From Theristus sp. LFF4_11 (taxonomy: Eukaryota > Nematoda > Chromadorea > Monhysterida > Xyalidae), in assembly GCA_030248135.1 (NCBI GenBank), contig JASANC010005765.1, positions 1-64,000 on the forward strand: a stretch of 64,000 bases of DNA. The letters run 5' to 3'. The position numbers and the translations under genes were made by a program. This document shows positions 44,238 to 54,839 of this stretch, piece by piece (positions within the stretch are counted from its first letter, which is position 1; each line of letters starts with the position of its first letter). The notes beneath the pieces were generated by a model. That model made no database searches. It had not been told where the DNA came from and saw only the letters and a program-made list of their open reading frames with translations.

Positions 44238-47200
44238 GCTGCTGCTGCTGCTGCTGTTGTTGGGATTTTTAGGCGATGTTTTTAGGCAGGGCTAACCTAG
44301 AGAAGCGTACAGAACGCCATTGAGTAGGGCGCCCATCGAGTTTTCTCTGTCATTAAGTGCCTATATACACCCCTCGGGCGGGGCTTGATCATTATCATTG
44401 CGTTATTATGATTATCATTATCATGCGGTAGACTGCATTGTAACGCACTATCACCAGGCCACGAGGGTGACAAATTTATTTATTTATTCAGCCATATTCT
44501 ACTGTAATCTCCATATTCGCTCAGACCGTACCACACCGTGGCACTGCTGGAAGACGCCGCCGACATCGTGCTGGCGTTGCCCGTTGACGCGTCGCCGACG
44601 CTCGTCCAGCTGCTGCACGTGGTGACGCCGCTGAAAAACCTCCAGGAACTGGCGACCGACGCTGATCTGCCGTTGACGCAAGTCGGCCAACGTTTTTCTT
44701 ATCAATTTTGTTTTCGGGGCTTCTGTCGCGAGTCGATGCGTTTGCAGTCGTGGTGGGCGTGGTGGCTGAATGTTTATGTGGCCGTTCAAAATAGGCCTAA
44801 GTGACCCGGTCCGATTTCGGGCACGCGCGGGTCACTTTACGAAATTTGACACACCCGCGTCACTTGATTTCTGCATTTTTTTTGTGCGGTAAGTGTGTGA
44901 AAGTTGAAAGTCACGCATTATCTTACTGTTTTATCTTTCTCTCTGCGCACTGCGTCTGGTCCAAACTAACTGGCAACATTGTTTCAGGTTTACCTGCTGG
45001 TACGCGAGTTGGTGCATTGGGGCAAAGCGATCGTGATCTTTCCACTCTGCGAAACGAACGTCTACGCGCTCGCTGACCGCAGCGTTTTCGGGTGAGCCGT
45101 GCACAAAAAAAATTCGACATTTTTGCACAATCAGTCACACAATTTTAAGGCAACCTGCTGATTGGCTGCTGAAATTTGAGCCGGGCCCGCGCCGGCCTGA
45201 CCTGTGCTGCAGAAGAGGGGCACATCCCTGCTGAGGCCACCCCTCTTCTGCTTATGATGTTGGCCAGGCCGAAATGCAGAGAACCATCATGCAAATTGCA
45301 AATTGGAAGCGCTGTGTGCCGCAGTACCACAGCGCGCGCATGGGGATGCCACAAATAATCTCTGGACGAACATTGGGAATGAGATTCTAGTTTAGTCTAG
45401 CAATGTCACCCAAGTCAATGATTCCCATCAATATCATCGTCAGCTCCACCGAGAAAGAAGCGTTCAGCGAAGAGTTCCGTGACGCCGCAGATTTGGTGTC
45501 CGTGTTGGCGGCGTTTTCGCCGCCGACGTCGCTTGGTCAATACTTGGATCCGGTGCAATTCGACATTGGCAGACAGGTGCGGCGGCGGAGGGGGGAGGGG
45601 TTGGGGTTCCAGTTTTGTGTGCAACATTGTTTTTCTAATATCTTTTATTTTGGTACCGCATCTCAATGCGCGCATAGATGGGTAAGCAGTCTGATGCACG
45701 ACGCGGGAATTCAAAATTGGCAAAGCGATCCGAGTCCCCAAAATAAGACCGGGTCACTTAGGCTGTTCTGAATTACCACATACAGATTGAAACCAGTTTC
45801 CTTTCACGTCCACAACCGCATTGAGTCGCAGGTCTTAAAGAAAAAATGATAGACAACAAAAACATTTCTGTTGCGATTGTTTTCCCCGTTTTTTTTCAGG
45901 AAGAACGCCTGAAAATGCTCGTCTGGCTGCTGAAACGTCAGCTCCTGGTGCAGTTGCACACGTACGTGCATTTGTGTCCGCCAAGCAAATTGGCTATCGG
46001 TGACGCCACTAGCAGCACAACAACAACAACGGCGACAAACACAACACCACCAACGACAAGTGACACAACAACAACAGCAGCAACTGGTTTGTTGTGGTTT
46101 TCGTTCGACGTGCGTCAGGCAGAGGCACAACGAAAAGAACGCAGTTTCCAAGCCGGCAAACGCTACGGCAGATAGCTGAAATTCGAAATATTCTCATTTC
46201 TGTGTCGAGTTTGTCTTATTCTGGCGACAATCAATGCGCTCTGTTGTCATAACGCTGTTATGTTAGTGTTTCATACACGCCCACAAACAAACACACAGGC
46301 TCTCGTTGTTGCACACTCAAACAAACACACAGGCACTACTGCTGCGATGACACGCACGTGCCCTGCTGTGATTTGGCATGTGTGTCGTGTGTGTGTGTGC
46401 GTGTGTTTGTTTGTCTTGGGACTGTGGTGCAGTCTTAAGGCCCGTTTCTACCTGACGTATGCGCATACGGCACGGCACGTCACGTCACATACTTTAGGTC
46501 CCGTGTTATTGTATACTACCGTTCATACTGACGAACGTCGACGTATGTCTGCTTATGTCAGGTATAAACGGGCGTTTACAGAGAGCGCACCACTGTACAG
46601 TCGAACTCTAAATTATAGGGAATCAGCTGATTGGTTGGGGTTACAGTATGCATGCTTTCTCTGCAAACAAAACTCCGCCCCGCACAGCAATGCCTGCACA
46701 GAAAGCATGCATACCGTAATCATCAACCAATTAGCTGATTCCCAAAAATTTAGAGTTCGACTGTACACACACAGATGAGACTGACGAGACCACCGTGGAC
46801 GAGTGGCTAAATGCGGCCAGTACAACGCTGTCCGGTGACGTTTGTGACCGCATAAAAGCGTCCTGCAGAACAGCGGCCGCGAATCGCGCACCCGGCGGCT
46901 CATTGCGCGCGGACTTGCGGCTGTTTTTGAAGTGCGGTTTCTGGTTTTTTTTGTGAATATTCAAGCAGCGCAACGAAACTGGCGGTCGTGGTTGGCTTGA
47001 ATTTCACGCTGTTTCATTAGAGACACGCTGATTGGCTGCATAAAGCTGGCGGGTTTAGCCCTACCGGTGAATCTCTATAACAGATCAGTTTTTGTCATGT
47101 GAAGAAAAGGTTTGCGATTGCGACTGTGGTGCTGCGTCAGCGTGGAAAGTGAAAACTTGAATAACACTGCAACCACTGCGAGCTGAGAATCATTTTTATC

Positions 47201-47843
47201 CAAAAAAAAAACAAAGTCCAAAGTGTTCCTAAGGGGGCATTCATGAACACACATTTAGTGATCGCACAGCTAGATTTTACGTCACTAAATACAGCTTCAT
47301 GAATGCTGCTTGAACTCGTCACACAGACTGGCAGCGTTTTTCGACGGACGCCACCATCTGGAAGAAATCATGTACACGTGCAATGTTAGACGCGCAGCGC
47401 TGCTACACATCATGGACGTGTTTCAGGTTCGCGTAAAGGGGCATTCATGAAGCAGTATTTAGTGACCGCGTAGCTATGTCTTAACACAGCTGCGCGTCAC
47501 TAAATAATACTTCATGAATGCGCCTTTATGTGCAATTCGTGTGCTCTGGTTTCGTTGCGAGACCGTCTCTGTCTGCTATAAGTGGGCGTCGGCGGGGCTC
47601 ATTTTACCACTGTTTACATTTAGTTTCCACTTGTATTCTGTTCCGTTCAGAAAAAAAGTCAACCCCAACAAGTTTCCACAATGTTGTAACGGGTAGGTCG
47701 GGCGGGTAGGCCGAGAAGGTAGGTCTCTTCACTTAACGGGAAGTTAAGAACATTTTGAATTCTGTCTTTTTTTCAACGTTTAGTGTGTCCTGGTGACAAG
47801 GATGAGCGCGGATCGATTGACGATTGCGACGATGGTAGCTTGA
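38842..47843 (+). CDS. NPRL3: NPR3-like, GATOR1 complex subunit (~590 aa, 16 exons)
   Basis: Exons: 38842-38971 (3' edge uncertain), 39338-39429, 39801-39836, 40173-40281, 41919-42005, 42470-42623, 43046-43121, 43563-43668, 43878-43912, 44525-44681, 44988-45091, 45396-45576, 45900-46086, 46775-46931, 47327-47426, 47784-47843. NPRL3 acts with NPRL2 and DEPDC5 in GATOR1, the GAP for RagA/B that turns off mTORC1 on amino-acid shortage. Recognised by LFLVSKGTKGDRLLFRYPF (longin-like start), LCGQRFELKLNDTRFVGFP, DTPYILHFCLIFVLS, HEESRCGYLSRQA, HVNSWVQVSFCLP, VVTPLKNLQELATDADLPL, LVHWGKAIVIFPLCETNVY, MLVWLLKRQLLVQLHTYVHL and a C-terminal FFDGRHHLEEIMY. All phases agree from exon 2 on. Exon 2 must enter in phase 0 (WKSPSTLAFPTVSANP), but the obvious exon 1 donor is phase 1, so a microexon or another donor is missing there. 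Thr-rich low-complexity insert in exon 13. Confidence 0.92.
39430..39662. mobile_element. CCAAT-bearing foldback MITE, variant
   Basis: Contains two CTGATTGGTTGG units and ends GGAGTTCGACT. It begins at the NPRL3 exon 2 donor. Confidence 0.6.
40496..41680. mobile_element. Decayed element with GGGCC..GGTTTTTTT ends and TTTGCAGAAA words
   Basis: CTCGGGCCCTGGGTTTTTTTT at the left is roughly complementary to AAAAAAAAAACCTAGCTCGG at the right. TTTGCAGAAATTT words lie inside both ends. Fills most of NPRL3 intron 4. Confidence 0.5.
41046..41336 (+). pseudogene. Degenerate transposase-like fragment
   Basis: Frames broken by stops read EQLLVYGNADLLYLHQFYSS and then IADEWKRFKCE, reminiscent of the C-terminal region of hAT-type transposases. 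Weak support; family not certain. Confidence 0.25.
41698..41925 (+). repeat. Exact 114-bp tandem duplication spanning an NPRL3 splice acceptor
   Basis: 41698-41811 and 41812-41925 appear identical. Each ends TTTTTTTAGGTCACCC, i.e. acceptor plus the first 7 exon bases of exon 5. Using the first acceptor gives GTC ACC CTT CTG AGG ACT ATG TGC then TGA, a premature stop. Confidence 0.9.
42236..42441 (-). mobile_element. tRNA-derived SINE (family 1)
   Basis: TTGTTGTTGTTGG tail at the left; tRNA-like head at the right (CTACCACCCAGGCCACG on +). In NPRL3 intron 5, ending 28 bp before exon 6. Confidence 0.8.
43360..43545. mobile_element. CCAAT-family variant with a tandem 30-bp unit
   Basis: Unit GACCAACCAATCAGCGGTGA plus GAATTGCTAT occurs about four times at 43403-43514 inside the element. 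In NPRL3 intron 7. Confidence 0.65.
44015..44165. repeat. Imperfect 'ACGGACATTTGGC' word repeat
   Basis: Several diverged direct and inverted copies of GGACATTT / AAATGTCC; in NPRL3 intron 9. Confidence 0.5.
44194..44473 (-). mobile_element. tRNA-derived SINE with expanded TTG tail
   Basis: (TTG)n/(CTG)n tail at about 44197-44259, the longest of the family here; the head at right is interrupted by an ATTATCATT-type simple repeat. Ends about 50 bp before NPRL3 exon 10. Confidence 0.8.
44755..44870 (+). mobile_element. Fragment of the 'GCGCGCATTGAGTCTCG' MITE family
   Basis: GGCCTAAGTGACCCGGTCCG and GTCACTTTACGAAATTTG match the family core; in NPRL3 intron 10. Confidence 0.5.
45651..45838 (-). 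mobile_element. MITE, 'GCGCGCATTGAGTCTCG' family, minus
   Basis: CTCAATGCGCGCATAGATGG ... AACCGCATTGAGTCGCAGGT; in NPRL3 intron 12. Confidence 0.7.
46290..46433. mobile_element. Foldback element with CAAACAAACACACAGGC arms
   Basis: Two CAAACAAACACACAGGC copies on the left and GTGTGTTTGTTTGTC on the right; in NPRL3 intron 13. Confidence 0.55.
46434..46584. mobile_element. GACGTACGTC-type foldback MITE
   Basis: TTAAGGCCCGTTTCTACCTG pairs with CAGGTATAAACGGGCGTTTA; lies directly between two other elements. Confidence 0.75.
46596..46765. mobile_element. CCAAT-bearing foldback MITE next to a splice acceptor
   Basis: Well-preserved hairpin ending AGTTCGACTGTAC; NPRL3 exon 14 starts at 46775, so the branch-point region must lie in or at the edge of the MITE. 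Confidence 0.85.
47228..47312. mobile_element. Hairpin MITE just upstream of NPRL3 exon 15
   Basis: AGGGGGCATTCATGAACACA ... AGCTTCATGAATGCTGCT; ends about 15 bp before the exon. Confidence 0.8.
47433..47530. mobile_element. Hairpin MITE just downstream of NPRL3 exon 15
   Basis: AAAGGGGCATTCATGAAGCA ... TACTTCATGAATGCGCCTTT; starts 6 bp after the exon 15 end. Confidence 0.85.
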
Positions 47844-48268
47844 TATTGGACTACACCGTGAAATTGCGGACTTTCAAACTTCTATCGTGTCAACCGATGA
47901 AACGCGAACGAGATGGCTTTATCAATCGCTTATGCTGTATATTAGAAATGTTTGTGTTTGAATTCTGTTTCCAGTCTGCTGAGCACAGATTGACTGGCGA
48001 AATACGCGATTTGGTTTTTGTTATGACATCGATCGATCGCAAAATTAGTGCTGTGTTGTGGAATTGAAATTTAAAAATAACCTGAATGATTTCCACTTCT
48101 GTGATACTTTGGTTGAGATTTATATGATTTTTCCGGGATGTGTTTTAAAAACTGCGGTGTAAAATGTTGTTTTGTTGCTGGCAACTGAAATTATGTCGTG
48201 AACAAAAAAAACTGAATCTTACGGCTGTGTACATTTTTTTCTCAAACTTTCCGTCCTCACAAATCACG

Positions 48269-48274
48269 AATAAA
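48269..48274 (+). promoter_or_regulatory. Poly(A) signal of NPRL3
   Basis: AATAAA 426 bp after the stop; nothing else coding between 47844 and 48716. Confidence 0.45.
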
Positions 48275-48716
48275 AAGACTGTTTCCGTTTGGGTCCGTAA
48301 CTTCAATTTCGAGAGACAGTAATTTCAAAATAATCGATCAAAACTACAGTCGGGCAACCGTTTCCAATGGTTGACACGTCGGGCAGTGATGAATGGTATA
48401 CAACAAGCAGAATAATTGTCAAAAACTGCGAAATAGCAGCCACAACAAGCCAACAAAACCACGCATGCCAGAGTATTCGAAATTACACGAATGAATTCTT
48501 TTGAACAATAACCGTGGTCGTTTGTGCTTATGCATTTTCAGTGTTGCTATACCGAATATTATCGTTCCTATATGCGAGTTTGAAGATTGCTGTTTTGTCG
48601 AAATAAGACCGCTAGTCAAAGTGTGGGTTCAGAGAAACAGTCTTTAGATTGCAAGATTTCACAAAAAAACCCAAAATATTACTGTTTCTCAACAATACCG
48701 CTGAGCGTGGAACGGA

Positions 48717-51700
48717 ATGAGTGAGCAAGACGTGCCATCAGAAGAGAACGTTCAACAGTGTAAAAACCGAAATCCAGCACCTTTGAACTTCAATCCGAAA
48801 GTGTTCTCGCTCTGTTGTCTTGTGTTCGCTTTGTTCTACTTTGCCCGGCCAGATTGGGTCAATGTGGCCTACTTGCAACGATTGACACGACAGATTGGTT
48901 GGTTTTTTTGGTTGTTCGCATTCGCATTTCTCTGCTTCCAGTTGCGGATTTGCATTTTTTACGCTATACTGCAATTCCTGATTTTTTTAAATCAGCAGAA
49001 AGGATTCATAAATTGTTTTTTTTTATTTGCATAACCGCACATCACTGAAGAGAACGGCAAGTGATCAGCAAACTTATTCAACTTTACCACTGAAGGCTGA
49101 ACAAATTCGGCAGTTGTTTGTTTTGTTGCGCTAGCACTAGTAGCTGAACAAATTTGTTCATAGTGACTTGTTCAGCCAGCAAAAGCAAAATAAAGCCAGC
49201 AAGTGTTCTCAGTGGTCGTGCAAACTTTGTCTCCCGACTGTATGCTGGTTAGTGCAGACTCAACAAACTGTTCAATAATCTTTGATCTTTCACGAAACTG
49301 CTCATTATAGCTCAAAAATTGCTCAGGCATGTCAGTCGACAGTGTCGATTGAATTTTTTTCTCAGTGTAGTGAAATGGTGGTTTTCTAGAAACTGAGGGA
49401 GGATATTTTGCAGTCGTTCAACATTTGATCACCGACAAAATTCTGTTGCGCTTCGAAAACGTCACCAATGTGGAGCGGTTGTTTTTGAGGGTGGATCAGT
49501 GGAATTGCGCGAGGCCACACAGCAATGGTCGTAATCGAATGTTCCCCGTCACCAGTATACTTCGGTGCACCAATTTCACCACTGTCGCAGTGCTCGCATC
49601 GGGGACGGAGAAGTATCAGCTGTTTCAGGTATTATTGTTGTTCGGCATTTCAGGCGATGTTTTTCAGCCAGGGCTGATTCAGAATAGCGTACAAGAACCC
49701 GGTCGAGTAGGGTGCCCATCGAGTTTTCTTATACACCACTCTTCGGCGGGGCTCGATCCCCCGAAAGCACAATAGTCTAACGCTAACGCTAACGTGTCAT
49801 TTCATTCTGTTTTTCTTGCAATATATCGAGAGAACATTTCAATTCCGATCACACGGATGATTCGTAATGCCTTTGTGGTGCTACAGTTTACCAGACCAGT
49901 CAGTACAGTGCCAGCCTTTAATTAAAGCGCAGTTTGAGTGCCGTGGGGATCTGTCGAGCTCGATGGAGCTCGCAGTTTTGCCACACACAACGTATAGAGG
50001 GGCGGAGTTTATAAGTCCAGAGAATAAGCAAACTCCAATAATCCAAGCAAAATATTTCGATTTTTCCAAGCTCGAACAAATGTCTTACGCGTGTCCGGAG
50101 CAGGGCATCTGTCATTGGAACGGATTCTTTCTGTGGCCGTTGCAACGGTTGGTTCGCAATTGTTGAGGGGGGTCATTTGGTGGAGTTGAATGCGTTTCTG
50201 CGTATTTTTTGCTTTTGCTGATTGCGAGAGCAGAAATTGAGTGTATTTTTATGGTGATACTTTCTTCGACAAAAGTTAATGATTCGTGTGGCTGTGTGTG
50301 TGTGCGTGGGATTTTTGGAAACCACGTGTGAGTGAGTGGAGGGAAAACGTGCACATACGGTTCTTAAGGCACGTTTATACCTGACGTATGCGGATACGGC
50401 ACGCCACGGCCCGTGTCACATCACTTTTGGTGCCGTGTTATTGCATTCTACCGTTCATACCTGACGTAGGTCGACGTACGTCAGGTATAAACGGGGCTTT
50501 AGAGTTTCACCAAAAAACTGGAATGCTGCAAATCCAATTTCTTTCATCCTTTTCCGCAGTCATCTCAATGCAGACGGTCAGTTGACAGCGGTTCAACCGA
50601 CAAACAAAACGTTGCTGTTGAATGCTGTTGATCACTACTGCCCAGTAAGCGACGCCACTGACAAGCCACAGTTGCTGCAAACACCAACGACCGCAACAAT
50701 GACGCCTTCACGAAAATTATTCTTTCTGTCCGTCTGCATCACGCCACTCTCCTATTACACTGATTGGCTGCAAATTGTGCAGTTCATGGAGTTTTGGCAA
50801 ATACACGGCGTTCAACGGGTGTTCGTTTATTGGCAGTCCGTTACCGCTGAGGTGCAGAGCATTTTGGCGTTATACTCAGGTCGGCTGCGTGGAACTTCGC
50901 TAATTTTCGGTTTTTCTTGCTTCTTTTAAGCCGGCTAATATGGACGAATATTGCACGAGTTTTAGAGATCACCAGAATTTTACCACTATCGAGTCAAACG
51001 GAGGCAATTTATCGCGCGGAATACGCATTTTACTGTTGATAGCGAGGTGTTTTGAAACAGCGATTGTCCGGGCTACTAAAAAAAGTCGATTTTCATGAAA
51101 ATCAGTGCAAAAAAAACATTGCAGACTTGATCGAGTTGGTCTCGTGGTCGCCGCTTCCCGACACAGCCGCTGATGAGCTGATCTACTACAACGGTCAGGT
51201 GAATTCGAACAACGACTGTTTGATTCGAAACCGATTCCATCAGTCCGAGTGGACGGCGTTCGTTGATCTGGATGAAATCGTTTATATTGCACCACCGCCT
51301 AGTTTGGGCGAAACTCGCGGCGACGACAATAAAACGGACAATTTCCGAGATCAGAGACAAGCCTTTTCTTCATCATTGACAACAAAAGTCCTAGTCTGCA
51401 GACTGGACAGTGCTCCAAGTGTTCACTGACGCGCACAGTCCTGCTAGCAAGCACACTCGCATACGCATTCGATGTTATTGCGCCAATCTCTACATGTCCG
51501 AAAGCGGTGTGTTCGTGTGCGTCGTGTACGTGAGCCTGTTCGTGTGCATGTGAGTGTGCGTGTGCATTGCATGTGCTTGTGTGCGTGTGCGTGTGCGTGT
51601 ACGTGTACGTGTGCGTGTGCGTGTGCATATGCTTGTGTGTGCGTGTGCGTGTGCGTGTGAGTGTGCGTGTGCATTGCATGTGCTTGTGTGCGTGTGCGTG

Positions 51701-54617
51701 TGCGTGTACGTGTACGTGTGCGTGTGCGTGTGCGTGTGCGTGTGCGTGTGCATATGCTTGTGTGTGCGTGTGCGTGTGCGTGTGAGTGTGCGTGTGCATT
51801 GCATGTGCTTGTGTGCGTGTGCGTGTGCGTGTACGTGTACGTGTGCGTGGACGTGTGCGTGTGCATATGCTTGTGTGTGCGCGGCGTGTGCGTGTGAGTG
51901 TGCGTGTGCATTGCATGTGCTTGTGTGCGTGTGCGTGTACGTGTACGTGTGCGTGTGCGTGTGCGTGTGCGTGTGAGTGTGCGTGTACGTGTGCGTGTGC
52001 ATTGCATGTGCTTGTGTGCGTGTGCGTGTACGTGTACGTGTGCGTGTGCGTGTGCGTGTACGTGTGCGTGTACGTGTGCGTGTGCGTGTGCGTGTGCGTG
52101 TACGTGTACGTGTGCGTGTGCGTGTGCGTGTGCGTGTGCGTGTGCATATGCTTGTGTGTGCGTGTGCGTATGCGTGTGAGTGTGCGTGTGCATTGCATGT
52201 GCTTGTGTGCGTGTGCGTGTACGTGTACGTGTGCGTGTGCGTGTGCGTGTACGTGTGCGTGTACGTGTGCGTGTGCGTGTGCGTGTGCATTGCATGTGCT
52301 TGTGTGCGTGTGCGTGTACGTGTGCGTGTGCGTGTGCGTGTGCATTGCATGTGCTTGTGTGCGTGTGCGTGTACGTGTACGTGTGCGTGTGCGTGTGCGT
52401 GTACGTGTGCGTGTACGTGTACGTGTGCGTGTGCGTGTGCGTGTGCGTGTACGTGTGCGTGTACGTGTGCGTGTGCGTGTGCGTGTGCATTGCATGTGCT
52501 TGTGTGCGTGTGCGTGTACGTGTACGTGTGCGTGTGCGTGTGCGTGTACGTGTGCGTGTACGTGTGCGTGTGCGTGTGCGTGTGCATTGCATGTGCTTGT
52601 GTGCGTGTGCGCGTGCGTGTGCGTTTGCGTGTGCGTGTGCATATGCTTGTGTGTGCGTGTGCGTGTGCGTGTGCGTGTGCGTGCGCGTGTGCGTGTGCGT
52701 GCGCGTGTGCGTTTGCGCGTGTGCATATGCTTGTGTGTGCGTGTGCGTGTGCGTGTGCGTGTGCGTGCGCGTGTGCGTTTGCGCGTGTGCGTGTGCGTGT
52801 GTGCGTGTGTGTGCGCGTGTGCGCCTGCATGCGCGGTTATGGCAAAAACAGCGGTCTTCAGACTAGGACTTTACAACGGTGGCCAGCGTAAAAAAGGTCG
52901 AAAAACGCAATAAAGTAATCCCGCTGTCTGAATTTCTCGCCCGAATCGCACGCGACGTCGCCTCGATCCGTCTGGCGTGCGCGATCGCGAGTCCGAACTT
53001 TACGCACACAAAACCTGAACTGATCGAATTAGAAGCGTTGCATTTCGACTATTTGCGTCGATTCGCGCACAGCCAACCGTCTCCGACGTATTCGCCAAAG
53101 GTGCCCGGGAAGGAGGGGATACATATGTTGCAGAAATATTGAGAAATTTTTGTTTGAACTGTATCGGATTTAAATCACGTCATTTGTTTTGAAGAACGTC
53201 TTTTTATCACATACAGGCGGCGCCTCAGAATTTTTGGTTTCGGTTCACCCCTTCAAGTTTTTTTTTCACGTGAAGCGACCAGCTAAACTGTCAAGACAAC
53301 TGAACGCATGACCTCGTTTTGTACTGACACGTTCGAATACATGGGCTATACCATAAAGTCGGACAAAAGCGTATTTTCACAATCGTTTTACTCGTCTATT
53401 TTTTGTTGTTGTTGAAAATTTAGGCGATTTATTTAATCCAGGGATAGCCCAGAAAAGCGTACAGACTACAGAACGCCGTCGAGTAGGGCGCCCATCGAGT
53501 TTTCTCTGCCATTAAGTGCCTATACACCCCTCGGTGGGGCTCTATCCCCCGAACGCACAGACAACAGTCAAACGCGCTACCACCAGGGCTCGAGGGTGAC
53601 ATTTTGTTGCTGTGTTTTATTCATTTCAGGTGATCGTTCGACCAGTGGACGTGAACCGAGTGCACGTGCACAGTGTGCTCGCGAAACGCACTGGCACACG
53701 GTCTGGTGGTGGGGTGGACTGGCTTGACTGTATTTATGTTTTTGTCTAAATGACATCATTACGCAATTGTATGGTGTTTCTGGCTCTGCGACACCGCTTC
53801 TAATCTATTCTTAACTAGGCAGGTCAAAAAATTTACGAATTGCCTGAGATTCTTTTGTACCTCAGGCTTTTTTGAATTAACGCGTGAAGTATGATGAAAT
53901 GAATGTCTGTTCCACGCACGGATCTATGTATTGAGTCGTAGGAATAAAAAAAAATCAGAGCCAAACCATGACGAATTTTCCTTTTACGTTAAGCCCTATA
54001 AAACTTAACGAAACTGCCCATTTTCAAGCGGCGGTTTTTTAACTTTACGCTATAGCCTCGCGAAAGTCACGAATATCAATGCTCGTTTTTTTGAAACCAA
54101 CAAATCACCGTGCCATTCACCGTATTTCCATGTGACGCATTTTCCGTTCGCATTCATTGAAAAATAAAAACCCGCTTTCTTGCGCTTCTTCAGCGAGCTG
54201 CGGCTGCACTGGTCGGAGATCCACCTAATCCACCTGCGTCGACACGCGAAAATCGATCGTCGTCGAATGAGCGATTTCACTGGCTTCAACGAGTTTTCGA
54301 CGTTAGCCAGAGAGCACTGGCTGGTGCGCCTGTCCAGCACGGTCGGAAGGATAGTGGACGATGAAACGCAGACGAACCGAAACGCGACCAGAACGTTGCT
54401 CTACTACGAGGGACTAGAGGTGATGCGTCGATTCGACCGATGTCTGATTCCGAAGTACCGTCAACGATATGCGTGCATGTCCATGCGCTCATGTGCTGCT
54501 ACGGTGCTGAGCGAAGCGAACGCGCAACACAGAAATCGAACGATACAATTCCACTGGGCGAAAACGCCGACGTGGATTGCGGCGAAATACGTCGATGTCG
54601 GCGATTTGTTGGCGTGA
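48717..54617 (+). CDS. Glycosyltransferase family 92 (DUF23) type II membrane protein (~650 aa)
   Basis: Exons: 48717-48897, 49414-49612 (or 49628), 49887-50147, 50560-50879, 51125-51387, 52867-53100, 53630-53700, 54194-54617. GT92 enzymes are Golgi galactosyltransferases acting on N-glycan cores or arthro-series/beta-galactan acceptors. N-terminal signal anchor VFSLCCLVFALFYFA (about 29-43). Family signatures: LFFLSVCITPLSYYTDWLQI, EFWQIHGVQRVFVYWQS, YYNGQVNSNNDCLIR, WTAFVDLDEIVYI (metal-binding DLDE about 368-371), VIVRPVDVNRVHVHSV, and SEIHLIHLR near the C-terminus. Phase-consistent total is 651 codons if exon 2 ends at 49612; the stronger-looking donor after 49628 would break the frame into exon 3, so that junction is the weak point. 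Exon 3 shows only modest family similarity. The acceptor sugar is not predictable. Introns carry a SINE, a foldback MITE and a 1.3-kb GT-rich array. Confidence 0.88.
49629..49795 (-). mobile_element. tRNA-derived SINE, 5'-truncated, at a GT92 donor
   Basis: Body GCGATGTTTTTCAGCCAGGG ... GGGGCTCGATCCCCCGAAAG; the A-box part of the head is lost, replaced by a CTAACG triple repeat. The tail (TTATTGTTGTTC) abuts CAG|GT at 49628. Confidence 0.75.
50362..50505. mobile_element. GACGTACGTC-type foldback MITE
   Basis: TTAAGGCACGTTTATACCTG pairs with CAGGTATAAACGGGGCTTTA; in GT92 intron 3, 54 bp before exon 4. Confidence 0.8.
51385..52872. mobile_element. Introner-like element forming GT92 intron 5
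   Basis: The intron 51388-52866 begins GTCCTAGTCTGCAGAC and ends GTCTTCAGACTAG. With the neighbouring exon bases the two edges are inverted copies (AAAGTCCTAGTCTGCAGAC versus complement of GTCTTCAGACTAGGACTTT). The element ends therefore coincide with both splice sites. Confidence 0.6.
51508..52836. repeat. GTGTGC/GTGTAC minisatellite (about 1.3 kb)
   Basis: Near-perfect alternating purine/pyrimidine DNA. Blocks are punctuated by CATTGCATGTGCTTGTGTGC (about ten times, first near 51562, last near 52584) and by CATATGCTTGTGTGTGC, giving a higher-order structure of roughly 50-130 bp. The long ORFs in all frames are by-products. Confidence 0.95.
53130..53350. mobile_element. Strongly decayed CRE-family MITE
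   Basis: ATTTAAATCACGTCATTTGT at the left and GACACGTTCGAATACATGGG at the right follow the family order, but the middle has drifted. In GT92 intron 6. Confidence 0.45.
53403..53602 (-). mobile_element. tRNA-derived SINE (family 1)
   Basis: TTGTTGTTGTTG tail, body with a small duplication (TACAGACTACAGAACG), head at the right ending ACCACCAGGGCTCGAG. Ends about 27 bp before GT92 exon 7. Confidence 0.8.
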
Positions 54618-54813
54618 TGATTTTTTTGCGATTGGTGGTATTTTTTAGGAATATTTAGATCTCAGATTTTGAGTTTTGTTGAGTTGTGTGTGTCTGTGTG
54701 TGTGCATTTTTATTGGTAGAAAAAAGAGCAGAGCATATCACCACCGCCCAATGTATTGTGCAGTACAAAGCTCCATTAACCATTACCATAACGAAAGCTC
54801 CATACCAGCACCG

Positions 54814-54819
54814 AATAAA
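54814..54819 (+). promoter_or_regulatory. Poly(A) signal of the GT92 gene
   Basis: AATAAA 197 bp after the stop. It is followed at once by TTCTAGTCTGAAGAC, the same end motif found at the GT92 array intron. Confidence 0.5.
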
Positions 54820-54839
54820 ATTCTAGTCTGAAGACATCA

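Noticed and set aside
51299..52913. Very long ORFs (up to 475 codons) of His-Thr, Val-Cys or Val-Arg repeats on both strands
   Set aside because: They are translations of the GTGTGC array in all frames, inside an intron with good flanking exons.
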